The notes under the pieces were generated by a model. That model was not told where the DNA came from and ran no database searches. It was given only the letters and a program-made list of their open reading frames with translations. A stretch of DNA of 64,000 nt from Pacificitalea manganoxidans (lineage in GTDB: Bacteria; Pseudomonadota; Alphaproteobacteria; Rhodobacterales; Rhodobacteraceae). Where the stretch lies: positions 1,860,001 to 1,924,000 of the forward strand of contig NZ_CP021404.1 of the NCBI RefSeq assembly GCF_002504165.1, written 5' to 3'. The position numbers were made by a program, and so were the translations under genes. Below, piece by piece: positions 55,509 through 64,000 of this stretch. How positions within the stretch are numbered: position 1 is the stretch's first letter; each line of letters begins with the position of its first letter.

Positions 55509-55544
55509 CTTTCGGTTCCTCCGCTTCGCGTCTAGCGTTCTGAC

Positions 55545-56885
55545 ATGGATTTCAGCTGGTTGAAACGCTCAATGCCGCGGGGGCTTTATGGCCGCGTCGC
55601 CCTTATCCTGCTGCTACCGGTCGTGGTGTTGCAGCTGGTGATCTCTGTCGTGTTCCTGCAGCGCCATTTCGAGGGCGTCACCCGGCAGATGACGAACTCG
55701 ACGGTGCTGGACCTGAGCTACCTGTTGGCCGAGATGCGCGCCGCCCCCGATGCGACGGCGGCGCTGGCCGGGACGGAGGCGCTGCGTCAGGCGCTCAATC
55801 TGGATCTGCGTCTGCCCGCGGAGCCGGAGCTGGGCGACCGGCGGATGTTTTACGATATCTCCGGGCGCACTGTGATCGCCATCCTGCATGACCGGCTGGA
55901 AGGGGTGGAGGGGATCGATCTTGCGGCCTCGACCCGCGTCGTCCGGGTGCAGGTGGCCACGCCGCACGGGTTGGCGGAAATCCGGTTCGACAGGCGGCGG
56001 GTGTCGGCCTCGAACCCGCATCAGTTGCTGGTGCTGATGGTGGTGACGGCGGCGCTGATGACCTTTGTGGCGTATCTCTATCTGCGCAATCAATTGCGGC
56101 CGATCACCCGGCTGGCACAGGCGGCGCAGGATTTCGGTAAGGGCAGGGTGGTGCCATACAAGCCCTCCGGTGCGACCGAGGTGCGGGCCGCTGGCAGCGC
56201 CTTTCTCGATATGCGCAACCGGATCGAGCGTCAGACCCAGCAGCGCACGATGATGCTGTCCGGCGTCAGTCATGACCTCCGCACGCCGCTCACCCGGATG
56301 AAACTGACCCTGTCGCTGATGGAGGATGACGCGCCCGAACGGGACGAAATGGCCCGCGATGTGGACGAAATGCAGCGCTTGCTGGATGCGTTTCTGGACT
56401 ACGCCCGGGACGGGGCGCTGGATGACGTGGCGCCATGCGATCCGGTCGCAATGGCGCAAGATGTCGTGGATGGCGCGCAGCGCGGAGGCGGCGCGGTGAC
56501 GCTGCTGGCCCCCGCCTGTGACGACCCTGCCTTGCTCGATCAGCCGGTGCTGTTGCGGCGGCTGGCGGTGGAGCGGGCGCTGGGGAACCTTGTGGGCAAC
56601 GCCATGCGCTATGCCCAGCGGGCGGAGGTGTCGGTCACGCTCTCGGAACGGATGGTGCGGTTCACGGTCGAAGATGACGGCCCCGGCATTCCCGAGGCGG
56701 AGCGGGATGAGGCGATGCGCCCGTTTTCCCGGCTCGATCAGGCGCGTAACCAGAACCGGGGCGCGGGCGTCGGGCTGGGGCTGGCGATCGCGCTGGATGT
56801 GGCACGCACCCATGGCGGTAGCCTGCGCCTGTCGGAAAGCGAAACGCTAGGTGGCCTGCGCGCCGATCTGGTGCTTCCGCAGTAA
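55545..56885 (+). CDS. EnvZ-like membrane sensor histidine kinase
   Basis: This is a 446-aa protein. Membrane segments lie at about 17-38 and 160-180, with a periplasmic sensor between them and a HAMP domain at about 181-235. His243 in GVSHDLRTPLTRMK is the phosphorylated residue. The ATPase domain has NLVGNAMRYA (N box) and EDDGPGIP then GAGVGLGLAI (G boxes). It autophosphorylates and passes phosphate to a response regulator. None is adjacent in this window: the upstream gene is divergent and the downstream one convergent. The EnvZ-like call is by overall layout. Confidence 0.85.
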   Translation: MDFSWLKRSMPRGLYGRVALILLLPVVVLQLVISVVFLQRHFEGVTRQMTNSTVLDLSYLLAEMRAAPDATAALAGTEALRQALNLDLRLPAEPELGDRRMFYDISGRTVIAILHDRLEGVEGIDLAASTRVVRVQVATPHGLAEIRFDRRRVSASNPHQLLVLMVVTAALMTFVAYLYLRNQLRPITRLAQAAQDFGKGRVVPYKPSGATEVRAAGSAFLDMRNRIERQTQQRTMMLSGVSHDLRTPLTRMKLTLSLMEDDAPERDEMARDVDEMQRLLDAFLDYARDGALDDVAPCDPVAMAQDVVDGAQRGGGAVTLLAPACDDPALLDQPVLLRRLAVERALGNLVGNAMRYAQRAEVSVTLSERMVRFTVEDDGPGIPEAERDEAMRPFSRLDQARNQNRGAGVGLGLAIALDVARTHGGSLRLSESETLGGLRADLVLPQ

Positions 56886-56905
56886 CGGGGGATGCGCGCG
56901 CCGGT

Positions 56906-57889
56906 TTACAGCTGCCGCAGTGCGTCCAAATGGGCGGCGATGCCGATCAGCGCGGCGTAGTCATCCTCGACCGCGTCGATGCGGAAGTTCTTCATGAACC
57001 CGGCAAACCGGCCCTTGTCCAAAAACGCATCGGCAAAGCCCAGCTCCACCAGCAGTGGCGCGAAATGGCGTGCCACGCCGCCCACCAGACAGATGCCGCC
57101 AAAGGGCAGATGCATCAGCGCCAGATCGCCGGTCACCGCGCCGAGGATGCGGGCAAAAACCTCGCCCGCGGCGCGCGCGCGGGCATCTTCGCCAGACTGG
57201 ATGCCCGCCATGACCTGCGCGGGGCTCAGGCTGCGCGGCTCGCCCGCGTCACGGCTGAGCCATGCGTCAATCGCGGCAAGGCCACGACCCGAAAGAACAT
57301 CCTCGACCGCAGGAAACCCGTGCACTTCCTCGACAAAGCGCGCCAGCGCAAGGTCGGCCTCGCTGCGCACCGGCAGGCTGACATGGCCCGCCTCGGACGG
57401 GGGCACATAGCGGCCGGTTTCGGTGTTATAGACCGGAGAGGCATTGAACCCGGTGCCGACATTGACCACCAGCTGCGCCGCATGCGGGCCGCCATCAGGC
57501 CCCGACAGCAACGGACGCAGCGCGCCGGTATGCAGATGACCCAAAGAATGACCTTGGGCCTGCATGTCATTGAGAAGAGTGACAGTTTCGGCCTGAGTGG
57601 TCACGCGGATCACATCGCGGTCCAGCTTCCAGTCAAGGTTGGTCATCGCCGCCTTGCCATCGCGCACCGGACCGGCCACCGCGACTCCCGCGGCGATGCA
57701 GTCATGGCGCCCCTCATCGGCAAAGAAGGCCTCCAGCACCTCGCCAAAGCTGCCGTGATCGGCGTTGCGATAGCGCCGGATCGTGCTTTCGACCAGCTTC
57801 GGCCCCTCGGCCAGCGCAATCCGCGTGTTGGTGCCGCCGATATCGGCAATCAGAGAGAAGCGGTTGGCGGGGCTGGACAGGATCGGCAT
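56906..57889 (-). CDS. glk: Glucokinase
   Basis: This is a 327-aa protein of the bacterial Glk family (not ROK). It phosphorylates glucose with ATP in the cytoplasm. ADIGGTNTRIAL near residues 15-26 is the phosphate-binding loop, LVVNVGTGFNASPVY is the second glycine-rich segment, and GGICLVGGVARHFAP the adenosine-binding region. ATG 57889 starts the protein. The beta-glucosidase gene lies 48 bases upstream on the same strand, so glucose freed by that enzyme would be committed to metabolism by this one. Confidence 0.9.
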   Translation of the reverse strand: MPILSSPANRFSLIADIGGTNTRIALAEGPKLVESTIRRYRNADHGSFGEVLEAFFADEGRHDCIAAGVAVAGPVRDGKAAMTNLDWKLDRDVIRVTTQAETVTLLNDMQAQGHSLGHLHTGALRPLLSGPDGGPHAAQLVVNVGTGFNASPVYNTETGRYVPPSEAGHVSLPVRSEADLALARFVEEVHGFPAVEDVLSGRGLAAIDAWLSRDAGEPRSLSPAQVMAGIQSGEDARARAAGEVFARILGAVTGDLALMHLPFGGICLVGGVARHFAPLLVELGFADAFLDKGRFAGFMKNFRIDAVEDDYAALIGIAAHLDALRQL

Positions 57890-57937
57890 CGGAAGGCTCC
57901 GTAGGCTGTTGGCGCGGTGGGGCGGGCCGGGATCGGG

Positions 57938-59254
57938 CTAGTGGCTCAGCGCATCGCGCAATGCGTGATAGGACGCCTTCGGGGTGCGCTTCAAGTCGTC
58001 ATGATTGACATGGACCAGTCCGAAGCGCGGTCCATAGCCCAGCGCCCATTCGTAATTGTCCAGAAGCGACCAGATGAAATAGCCGCGCAGATCGACGCCA
58101 TCGCGCAGGGCGCGCCGGGCCTGCGCCAGATGCGTGCGCAGATAGTCCATGCGCTCGGTATCGGGGCGGGTCAGCGTATCGTCATGGGCCATCCCGTTCT
58201 CAGTGACATAGATCGGCACGCCCGGCGCATAGTCGCGCGCGATCATCATCAGGAAATGATGCAGCCCCTCGGGGTGAATCTCCCAGCCGAGCGAGGTGGT
58301 CGGCAATGTCGGCTCGGCCTCGGCCATATTGGGCCAGGGGCCCGGCGCGTGCCGGATGCGTTTGCGCGTGTAATAATTGAGCCCGATCCAGTCGAGCGGC
58401 GCGGCGATGGTGGCCATGTCCTCTTCCCAGTCCTCGGGCATATGCGGGGCGAACCCGTCAAGGATGGTGCCGGGATAGCGGCCATGACAGGCGGCCTGCA
58501 GGAAGAAACGGTTGTAATGCTCGTCATAGCGCGCGGCGGCAGCGCGGTCGGCGGGGCTGCTGGGATCGGCGGGCTCGGCCGCTTCGCAATTGAACACCCC
58601 GCCCAGATTGCCGATGCCCATCTGACGCAGGGCGCGGATCGCCAGCCCATGTGCCAGCATGACATGGTGACACGCGCGCGCGGTGGCACGGATGTCGCGC
58701 AGGCCGGGCGCATGGATGCCGTGAAAATGGCTCAGCCATGTGACGCACCACGGCTCGTTAATCGGTGCGACGGACCAAAGCCTGTCGCCGATCCGGTCCG
58801 CGACGATGCCTGCGTAATCGGCAAAGCGCAGCGCGGTATCGCGATTGCGCCAACCGCCACGATCCGCCAGCGCGGACGGCAATTCCCAATGGTACAGCGT
58901 CGCCGCGGGCTTCAGCCCGCGTTCCAATAGCCCGTCGACAAGCCGGTCATAGAAATCGAGACCCTCGCGATTGACCATGCCGCGCCCGTCCGGCAGCACC
59001 CGCGCCCACGACACCGAAAACCGGTAGGCGTCAAGCCCGGCCCCCGCGACCAGATCCAGATCTTCGTCCATGCGGTTAAGGTGATCGATTGCCCGCGCCC
59101 CGGTCTGTGCCCCCACCACATTGCCGGGCGTTTCCGCGAAATCGTCCCAATGGGTGCGTCCTGCTCCGCCCTGCGCGTGGCCCTCGATCTGATACGCGGA
59201 GGTGGCCGCCCCAAAAACGAAATCAGCGGGGAAATCCTTGCGGTCGAAGAGCAT
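57938..59254 (-). CDS. GH1 beta-glucosidase
   Basis: This is a 438-aa family 1 glycoside hydrolase, about the usual length. The start is ATG 59254 (MLFDRKDFPADFVFGAATSA). Acid/base Glu167 is in APINEPWCVTW and the nucleophile Glu in YVTENGMA. There is no signal peptide, so it acts on imported beta-glucosides or disaccharides in the cytoplasm. It forms an operon with glucokinase and is divergent from the AglEFG-type transporter genes, with a shared 324-base promoter region. Confidence 0.92.
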   Translation of the reverse strand: MLFDRKDFPADFVFGAATSAYQIEGHAQGGAGRTHWDDFAETPGNVVGAQTGARAIDHLNRMDEDLDLVAGAGLDAYRFSVSWARVLPDGRGMVNREGLDFYDRLVDGLLERGLKPAATLYHWELPSALADRGGWRNRDTALRFADYAGIVADRIGDRLWSVAPINEPWCVTWLSHFHGIHAPGLRDIRATARACHHVMLAHGLAIRALRQMGIGNLGGVFNCEAAEPADPSSPADRAAAARYDEHYNRFFLQAACHGRYPGTILDGFAPHMPEDWEEDMATIAAPLDWIGLNYYTRKRIRHAPGPWPNMAEAEPTLPTTSLGWEIHPEGLHHFLMMIARDYAPGVPIYVTENGMAHDDTLTRPDTERMDYLRTHLAQARRALRDGVDLRGYFIWSLLDNYEWALGYGPRFGLVHVNHDDLKRTPKASYHALRDALSH

Positions 59255-59306
59255 CGCGTTTCGCTCCGTGCCTGTCTGTCGTGGTTGAGTTAGCGCAAAC
59301 GGTAAG

Positions 59307-59323
59307 CCCTTGCGCGGCAAGGG
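59307..59323. promoter_or_regulatory. Palindrome in the divergent sugar promoter region, possible LacI-type operator
   Basis: CCCTTGCGCGGCAAGGG is a perfect 7-bp inverted repeat around GCG in the 324-base gap between beta-glucosidase and aglE. LacI-family regulators (AglR-type) bind such odd or even palindromes between divergent sugar genes. No regulator gene is inside the window. Confidence 0.45.
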
Positions 59324-59578
59324 TCAAAGGCTGGTTTGCCAGCTTCCCATACGGCATCCGGCGCGTCGTGTGAACAGCCTGCGGGCACAACATGCCGCGT
59401 TCATAATCATTTGGAATGGCGCGATATCTTTCAGCGCGAGAACGCGCCGTCGCCGTTGACATGCACCATTGTGCGCCTACGCTATCCCCGAACCCAGAGC
59501 GTGCGGCGGGAGGCGGCGCGCGGGTCCGATGACACGCGCCCCGGTTGCGGGCTGCGCCTGAAGGGGAGGTAATCACAG

Positions 59579-60979
59579 ATGACTTTCGCGACGAGACGAC
59601 TTCGTGAGCCACGCAAAATTCATGCCCGCAGCGCACTTCGGCTTGGCGTTGCCGGTCTGGCGCTTGGTGCGGCAGGGATGGCGCAGGCGCAGGATCTGCC
59701 GTTTGCGGTGGGCGAGGGCGATTTCAGCTGGGACAGCTATGAGACCTTTGCCGAGGCGCATGACCTGACCGGGCAGACCATCACCGTGTTCGGCCCGTGG
59801 CTGGGAGGGGAGAAAGACAATTTCGACCGCACGCTGATGTATTTCGAGCAGGCCACCGGCGCGGATGTGCAATATTCCGGCTCCGACAGTTTCGAGCAGC
59901 AGATCCTCATCGATGCCGAGGCTGGCTCCGCCCCGAACCTCGCCGTGTTTCCGCAACCGGGACTTGCCGCCGATATGGCGAGCCGGGGCTATCTGACGCC
60001 GCTCACGCAGGAGGATGCCGACTGGGTGCGCGACAATTACGCCGCCGGTCAATCATGGGTCGATCTGGGCACCTATGCCGATGCCGACGGCACCGATCAG
60101 TTCTACGGCATCTTCTATCGCGCCGATCTGAAATCGTTGGTCTGGTATAGCCCTGAGAATTTCGAGGATGCGGGCTACGAAGTGCCCGAAACGATGGAGG
60201 ATCTGAAAGCGCTGACGGAACAGATCGCCGCCGATGGCGAAACGCCGTGGTGCATCGGGCTGGGGTCAGGCGCCGCGACGGGCTGGCCCGCGACCGACTG
60301 GGTCGAGGACATGATGCTGCGGACCCAGTCGCCCGAGGATTACGACGCATGGGTCGCCAATGAGATGCCGTTCGACGATCCCAAGGTCATCGGCGCGATC
60401 GAAGAATTCGGCTGGTTTGCCCGCAACGACGATTTCGTCAATGGCGGCGCCGGGGCCGTGGCCTCGACTGACTTCCGCGACAGCCCCGCCGGACTGTTCG
60501 AGTTCCCGCCGCAATGCTACATGCACCGGCAGGCAAGTTTCGTGCCCGCCTTCTTCCCCGAAGGCACCGTGGTGGGCGAAGATATCGATTTCTTCTACCT
60601 CCCCGCCTATGAGGCGCAGGATCTGGGCAAGCCTGTTCTGGGCGCGGGCACGGTCGTCGGCATGACCAACGAAAGCGACGGCGCGCGGGTGTTCCTGGAT
60701 TGGCTGAAAACGCCCATCGCGCACGAGCTTTGGATGGCACAGGGCGCATTCCTGACGGCCCATAGCGGCGTGAATACCGACACCTATATCAACGACACGT
60801 CGCGTCGGATGGGTGACATCATGCTGAACGCTGATACGTTCCGCTTCGATGCATCGGATCTGATGCCGGGGGCCATCGGTGCGGGCGCGTTCTGGACGGG
60901 CATGGTCGATTACGCCGGCGGCGCGGATGCCAAGGAGGTCGCGAGCCAGATCCAAAGCACGTGGGACTCGCTGAAGTAA
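59579..60979 (+). CDS. aglE: Alpha-glucoside ABC transporter, substrate-binding protein
   Basis: This is a 466-aa periplasmic protein with GGGAGG just upstream of ATG 59579. The signal peptide has a basic start, the hydrophobic core LRLGVAGLALGAAGMA and a probable cleavage after AQA near residue 37. The mature part has the solute-binding fold, with GQTITVFGPWLGGEKDNF and AEAGSAPNLAVFPQPGL typical of AglE-type proteins. It delivers alpha-glucosides such as trehalose, maltose or sucrose to AglF/AglG. First gene of aglEFGA; the strong hairpin after it probably raises its mRNA level relative to the permeases. Confidence 0.85.
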   Translation: MTFATRRLREPRKIHARSALRLGVAGLALGAAGMAQAQDLPFAVGEGDFSWDSYETFAEAHDLTGQTITVFGPWLGGEKDNFDRTLMYFEQATGADVQYSGSDSFEQQILIDAEAGSAPNLAVFPQPGLAADMASRGYLTPLTQEDADWVRDNYAAGQSWVDLGTYADADGTDQFYGIFYRADLKSLVWYSPENFEDAGYEVPETMEDLKALTEQIAADGETPWCIGLGSGAATGWPATDWVEDMMLRTQSPEDYDAWVANEMPFDDPKVIGAIEEFGWFARNDDFVNGGAGAVASTDFRDSPAGLFEFPPQCYMHRQASFVPAFFPEGTVVGEDIDFFYLPAYEAQDLGKPVLGAGTVVGMTNESDGARVFLDWLKTPIAHELWMAQGAFLTAHSGVNTDTYINDTSRRMGDIMLNADTFRFDASDLMPGAIGAGAFWTGMVDYAGGADAKEVASQIQSTWDSLK

Positions 60980-60987
60980 ATCGCACC

Positions 60988-61014
60988 GCACTGGTCGGCC
61001 CGTCCGGCCAGTGC
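60988..61014 (+). other. Strong hairpin between aglE and aglF
   Basis: GCACTGGTCGG and CCGGCCAGTGC pair over 11 positions (one G-T pair) around CCCGT. Such structures after binding-protein genes act as partial terminators or protect the upstream mRNA from 3' decay. Confidence 0.6.
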
Positions 61015-61063
61015 GCGCACAGCCCTGTGCATTCCGCGCCATCTAAACAGGGAATTCCGCCTC

Positions 61064-62056
61064 ATGGATCAACTCGTCGCCGCTACCTTCACGATGGTTG
61101 CTGGCGTCTTCGGCTGCGTGGCGTATTTCTACCTCTCCAACCTGATCCTCGACACCGCATTGCCACCGCGCGGGCCGCGCGCGGGGCGCAACATCAACCG
61201 GGCCAATGCGATCCGCCCGTGGCTGTTTCTGTTTCCCGCGATCTTTGTGCTGGGCGTCTACCTCGTCTACCCGGTGTTCAATTCGATCTGGCTGTCGCTT
61301 CATGACAAGACCGGCAATCGCTGGGTCGGGGCGGACAACTACCTGTGGATGCTGAACGACAGCGAATTTCGCGAAAGCTTCGTCAACAACATCCTGTGGC
61401 TGATCGTCGTGCCTGCGGCCTCGACATTCTTTGGCCTGATCGCGGCGGCGCTGACAGATCGCATCCGGTGGGGCAATATCGCCAAGTCATTGATCTTCAT
61501 GCCGATGGCGATCAGCTTCGTCGGGGCCTCGGTGATCTGGAAATTCGTCTACGACTATCGCGGCGCCGATCAGGAGCAGATCGGCCTGCTCAACGCCGTG
61601 GTCGTGGCTTTGGGCGGCGCGCCGGAGGCATGGATCACCACGCCGTTCTGGAACAACCTGTTCCTGATGGTGATCCTGATCTGGATTCAGACAGGATTTG
61701 CGATGGTGATCCTCTCCGCGGCCCTGCGCGGCATCCCCGAAGAAACCATCGAAGCCGCGATCCTTGACGGTGCCTCGCCGCTGCAAATCTTTACCAAGAT
61801 CAAAGTGCCGCAGATCTGGGGCACGATTGCCGTAGTCTGGACGACGATCACCATTCTGGTGCTGAAGGTGTTCGACATCGTGCTGGCCATGACCAACGGG
61901 CAATGGGGCAGTCAGGTTCTGGCCAACCTGATGTTCGACTGGATGTTCCGGGGCGCGGATTACGGGCGCGCCTCGACCGTGGCGCTGGTCATTATGGTCA
62001 TGGTGATCCCGATCATGGTCTGGAACATCCGCAACGCCCGCAAGGAACTGGGATGA
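61064..62056 (+). CDS. aglF: Alpha-glucoside ABC transporter, permease AglF
   Basis: This is a 330-aa inner-membrane protein of the MalF type. Hydrophobic segments are visible near 5-27, 52-76, 105-130, 140-160, 200-220 and 300-320. The permease loop that contacts the ATPase is EAAILDGASPLQIFTKIKVP (EAA motif with the invariant Gly). It pairs with AglG to form the channel for sugars delivered by AglE. The ATPase subunit is not in the window. Confidence 0.88.
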   Translation: MDQLVAATFTMVAGVFGCVAYFYLSNLILDTALPPRGPRAGRNINRANAIRPWLFLFPAIFVLGVYLVYPVFNSIWLSLHDKTGNRWVGADNYLWMLNDSEFRESFVNNILWLIVVPAASTFFGLIAAALTDRIRWGNIAKSLIFMPMAISFVGASVIWKFVYDYRGADQEQIGLLNAVVVALGGAPEAWITTPFWNNLFLMVILIWIQTGFAMVILSAALRGIPEETIEAAILDGASPLQIFTKIKVPQIWGTIAVVWTTITILVLKVFDIVLAMTNGQWGSQVLANLMFDWMFRGADYGRASTVALVIMVMVIPIMVWNIRNARKELG

Positions 62057-62069
62057 GGAACGCGCGCTG

Positions 62070-63203
62070 ATGGATTCGATCGCCGGAACCAAATCCTCGC
62101 TGACATGGGTGGTCAACATCACCGTCGTGCTGCTGGTAGTGTTGTGGACGCTGCCCACGGCGGGGTTGCTGATCTCGTCCTTCCGCGACCGCGATCAGAT
62201 CACCGCGTCGGGATGGTGGACCGCGCTGTCGGCCTCGGAACAGAATATCGGCTTCCGCGCTGCCAGCCCCGAGGAGGCGCGCCCCGAAGGCGATCTGTGG
62301 GTGATCACTGGCAACGCGTTCGGCACCGAGGAGGGCACGCTGTCGCGGTTCGGCACGTCCTCCCGCGCGCCGGCGGCCTACGAGGCGGGGACCACGGTGG
62401 AGGATGACGGCGCCCGCATCACCGTCGAGACCGACGGAAGCTACCGCATCGAATATGCCACCCAGCCCGAAGGCCGCCGGGGCATGCGGATCTTTGGCAC
62501 GGCGGTGGAGCCTCCGGCCTTCACTCTGGCCAATTACGAGCGGGTGCTGTTTTCCGAAGGCATCGGTCAGAGCTTCATCAACACCATGACCGTGACGCTG
62601 CCCGCGACGGTGATCCCCATCGTGATCGCGGCCTTCGCGGCCTATGCGCTGGCATGGATGCAGTTTCCCGGTCGCGCGTTGCTGATCGCCGTGGTGGTCG
62701 GGCTGTTGGTCGTGCCGCTGCAAATGTCGCTGATCCCGCTTTTGAAGCTGCATAATGCGGTCGGCATTGGCAAAAGCTACCTTGGCATCTGGCTGGCGCA
62801 CACGGCCTTTGGGATGCCGCTGGCGATCTATCTGCTGCGCAACTATATCGCCGGGCTTCCGCGCGAAATCATCGAAAGCGCCCGCGTCGATGGGGCCACG
62901 GATTTTCAGATCTTCGTCAGGATCATCTTGCCGCTTAGTTTTCCGGCACTCGCCAGTTTCGCAATCTTCCAATTCCTCTGGACATGGAACGACTTGCTTG
63001 TCGCGACCGTTTTTTTGGGTAACACCGAACAGCAGTTGGTGATGACCGGCCGTCTGCGGGAGCTTCTGGGTTCGCGTGGCGGCGATTGGGAAATCCTCGC
63101 CGCTTCGGCCTTCGTGTCCATCGCGGTGCCGCTGGTGGTGTTCTTTGCAATGCAGAAATACCTGGTCCGGGGCCTCCTCGCGGGCTCGGTCAAAGGTGGA
63201 TAA
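62070..63203 (+). CDS. aglG: Alpha-glucoside ABC transporter, permease AglG
   Basis: This is a 377-aa MalG-type inner-membrane permease, 13 bases after aglF. The first membrane segment is near 10-30. A large periplasmic insertion (about 35-155), characteristic of AglG, separates it from the remaining helices. The EAA loop is ESARVDGATDFQIFVRIILP, followed by the last helices (WEILAASAFVSIAVPLVVFF). It forms a heterodimer with AglF. Confidence 0.88.
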   Translation: MDSIAGTKSSLTWVVNITVVLLVVLWTLPTAGLLISSFRDRDQITASGWWTALSASEQNIGFRAASPEEARPEGDLWVITGNAFGTEEGTLSRFGTSSRAPAAYEAGTTVEDDGARITVETDGSYRIEYATQPEGRRGMRIFGTAVEPPAFTLANYERVLFSEGIGQSFINTMTVTLPATVIPIVIAAFAAYALAWMQFPGRALLIAVVVGLLVVPLQMSLIPLLKLHNAVGIGKSYLGIWLAHTAFGMPLAIYLLRNYIAGLPREIIESARVDGATDFQIFVRIILPLSFPALASFAIFQFLWTWNDLLVATVFLGNTEQQLVMTGRLRELLGSRGGDWEILAASAFVSIAVPLVVFFAMQKYLVRGLLAGSVKGG

Positions 63204-63209
63204 AACTTC

Positions 63210-64000
63210 ATGACAGCACAGGCACTGGAAAAAACGGGGGCCACCCCGCATCCCGAGACCGACCGCGACTGGTGGCGCGGCGCAGTGATCTATCAGATCT
63301 ATCCGCGCTCGTTTCAGGACAGCAATGGCGACGGGGTGGGCGATCTGCTCGGCATCGTCGAACGGCTGCCCTACATCGCCTCGCTCGGGGTGGACGCGGT
63401 GTGGATTTCACCGTTCTTCACTTCCCCCATGAAGGATTTCGGCTACGACGTCAGCGATTACTGCGATGTCGATCCGATGTTCGGCGGGCTGTCGGACTTC
63501 GACGCGGTGATCGAGACCGCGCATCTTTACGGCATGAAGGTGCTGATCGATCTGGTGCTGTCGCACAGTTCCGATCAACACCCGTGGTTCCAGCAAAGCC
63601 AATCGAGCCGCGATAATGACAAGGCCAATTGGTATGTCTGGGCCGATCCGCGCCCCGATGGCACCCCGCCCAACAATTGGCTGTCGATCTTTGGCGGGCC
63701 AGCATGGCAGTGGCATCCGGGGCGGGAGCAGTATTTCCTGCACAACTTCCTCACCTCGCAGCCCGATCTGAACTTCCACGAGCCGCAGGTGCAGGACGCG
63801 CTGCTGGGCGTGGCGCAGTTCTGGCTGGATCGGGGTGTTGATGGGTTCCGGCTCGACACCATCAACTTCTACGTCCACGACAAGGAGTTGCGCGACAACC
63901 CGCCTCTGGCCAAGGCCGAGCGAAACGACTCCATCGCGCCATCGGTGAACCCCTATAACCACCAGCGCCACCTATACTCCAAGAACCAGCCCGAAAATCT
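63210..64000 (+). CDS. aglA: GH13 alpha-glucosidase, N-terminal part (runs off the window)
   Basis: ATG 63210 begins MTAQALEKTGATPHP, 6 bases after aglG. The frame is open to the end of the window (263 codons). GH13 motifs are in order: WWRGAVIYQIYPRSFQDSNG, DAVWISPFFTSPMKDFGYDV, LIDLVLSHSSDQH (region I) and VDGFRLDTINFY (region II with the nucleophilic Asp). It has no signal peptide and would split imported alpha-glucosides such as maltose or trehalose-like sugars in the cytoplasm. The acid/base Glu and the remaining motifs lie beyond the window. Confidence 0.9.
   Translation, partial: MTAQALEKTGATPHPETDRDWWRGAVIYQIYPRSFQDSNGDGVGDLLGIVERLPYIASLGVDAVWISPFFTSPMKDFGYDVSDYCDVDPMFGGLSDFDAVIETAHLYGMKVLIDLVLSHSSDQHPWFQQSQSSRDNDKANWYVWADPRPDGTPPNNWLSIFGGPAWQWHPGREQYFLHNFLTSQPDLNFHEPQVQDALLGVAQFWLDRGVDGFRLDTINFYVHDKELRDNPPLAKAERNDSIAPSVNPYNHQRHLYSKNQPEN

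Noticed and set aside
54672-55535. Long plus-strand frame opposite the metallo-beta-lactamase gene
   Set aside because: The minus strand has a complete zinc-binding motif set; the plus frame is a shadow.
62013-63251. Long minus-strand frame opposite aglG
   Set aside because: His/Gln/Arg-rich shadow of a clear permease gene with EAA motif.
1-64000. CRISPR arrays
   Set aside because: No evenly spaced direct repeats with unique spacers of similar length were seen, and no cas-like genes.

Overview
The window is high-GC alphaproteobacterial chromosome, most likely from a marine Rhodobacteraceae (Roseobacter-type) bacterium. The pointers are the gene style, the aglE-aglF-aglG-aglA order with a GH1 enzyme and glucokinase, and the degenerate roseobacter-like intergenic repeats. 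Ordinary chromosome is visible at both ends. On the left (1-2229) are the C-terminal part of an asparaginase, an XRE-type regulator and an Asp/Glu racemase. On the right (54449-64000) are tRNA-Asn(GTT), a metallo-beta-lactamase-fold hydrolase, a sensor kinase without an adjacent regulator, and a divergent sugar locus: glucokinase and beta-glucosidase on one side, AglE/F/G and an alpha-glucosidase on the other.

The middle 52 kb is accreted mobile DNA at tRNA-Asn. Three partial copies of the tRNA 3' end lie to the left of the intact gene (7637, 13270, 44362), and each has an integrase gene beside it or at the far end of its segment. I read this as three elements stacked one after another. Element A (7637-13286) carries an HNH nuclease, a Tn3-type resolvase, a degenerate HNH/AP2-like protein and an integrase broken by an in-frame TGA. 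Element B (13270-44407) carries an ankyrin/nuclease-like pair, the large defence operon, a KfrA-like protein and four tyrosine recombinases. Element C (44361-54494) carries a frameshifted integrase with excisionase genes, an ATPase-TOPRIM protein, and a run of nuclease-like genes, one of them frameshifted. Left of element A (2.5-7.2 kb) is an older wreck: a multiply frameshifted PIN-domain gene, two IS3-family elements, and LysR and IS481 fragments trapped around them.

The main attraction is a seven-gene, one-strand operon at 15686-34370. A DruH-like protein and a 2019-aa DruE-like DEAH/DUF1998 helicase (the gene pair of type III Druantia) are followed by a type III-like Res helicase-nuclease, a DUF4268 protein, a beta-class DNA methyltransferase, a GIY-YIG nuclease and a RelE-like/UvrD-like fusion. 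The last five genes are joined by four consecutive 4-nt ATGA overlaps. The target-recognition part of the methyltransferase and the GIY-YIG gene are visibly AT-richer than the rest, as if swapped in. The combination suggests a methylation-aware anti-phage system that merges Druantia-type and restriction-modification modules.

Other points of interest are a paralogous pair of small unknown proteins present in both element B and element C, a recombinase paralogue that lacks its catalytic tyrosine, and an IS3 orfA carrying a 45-nt in-frame block with two stop codons. Several integrase, excisionase and nuclease genes are broken by single-base changes. Element B is the only one of the three whose tRNA-side integrase appears intact.
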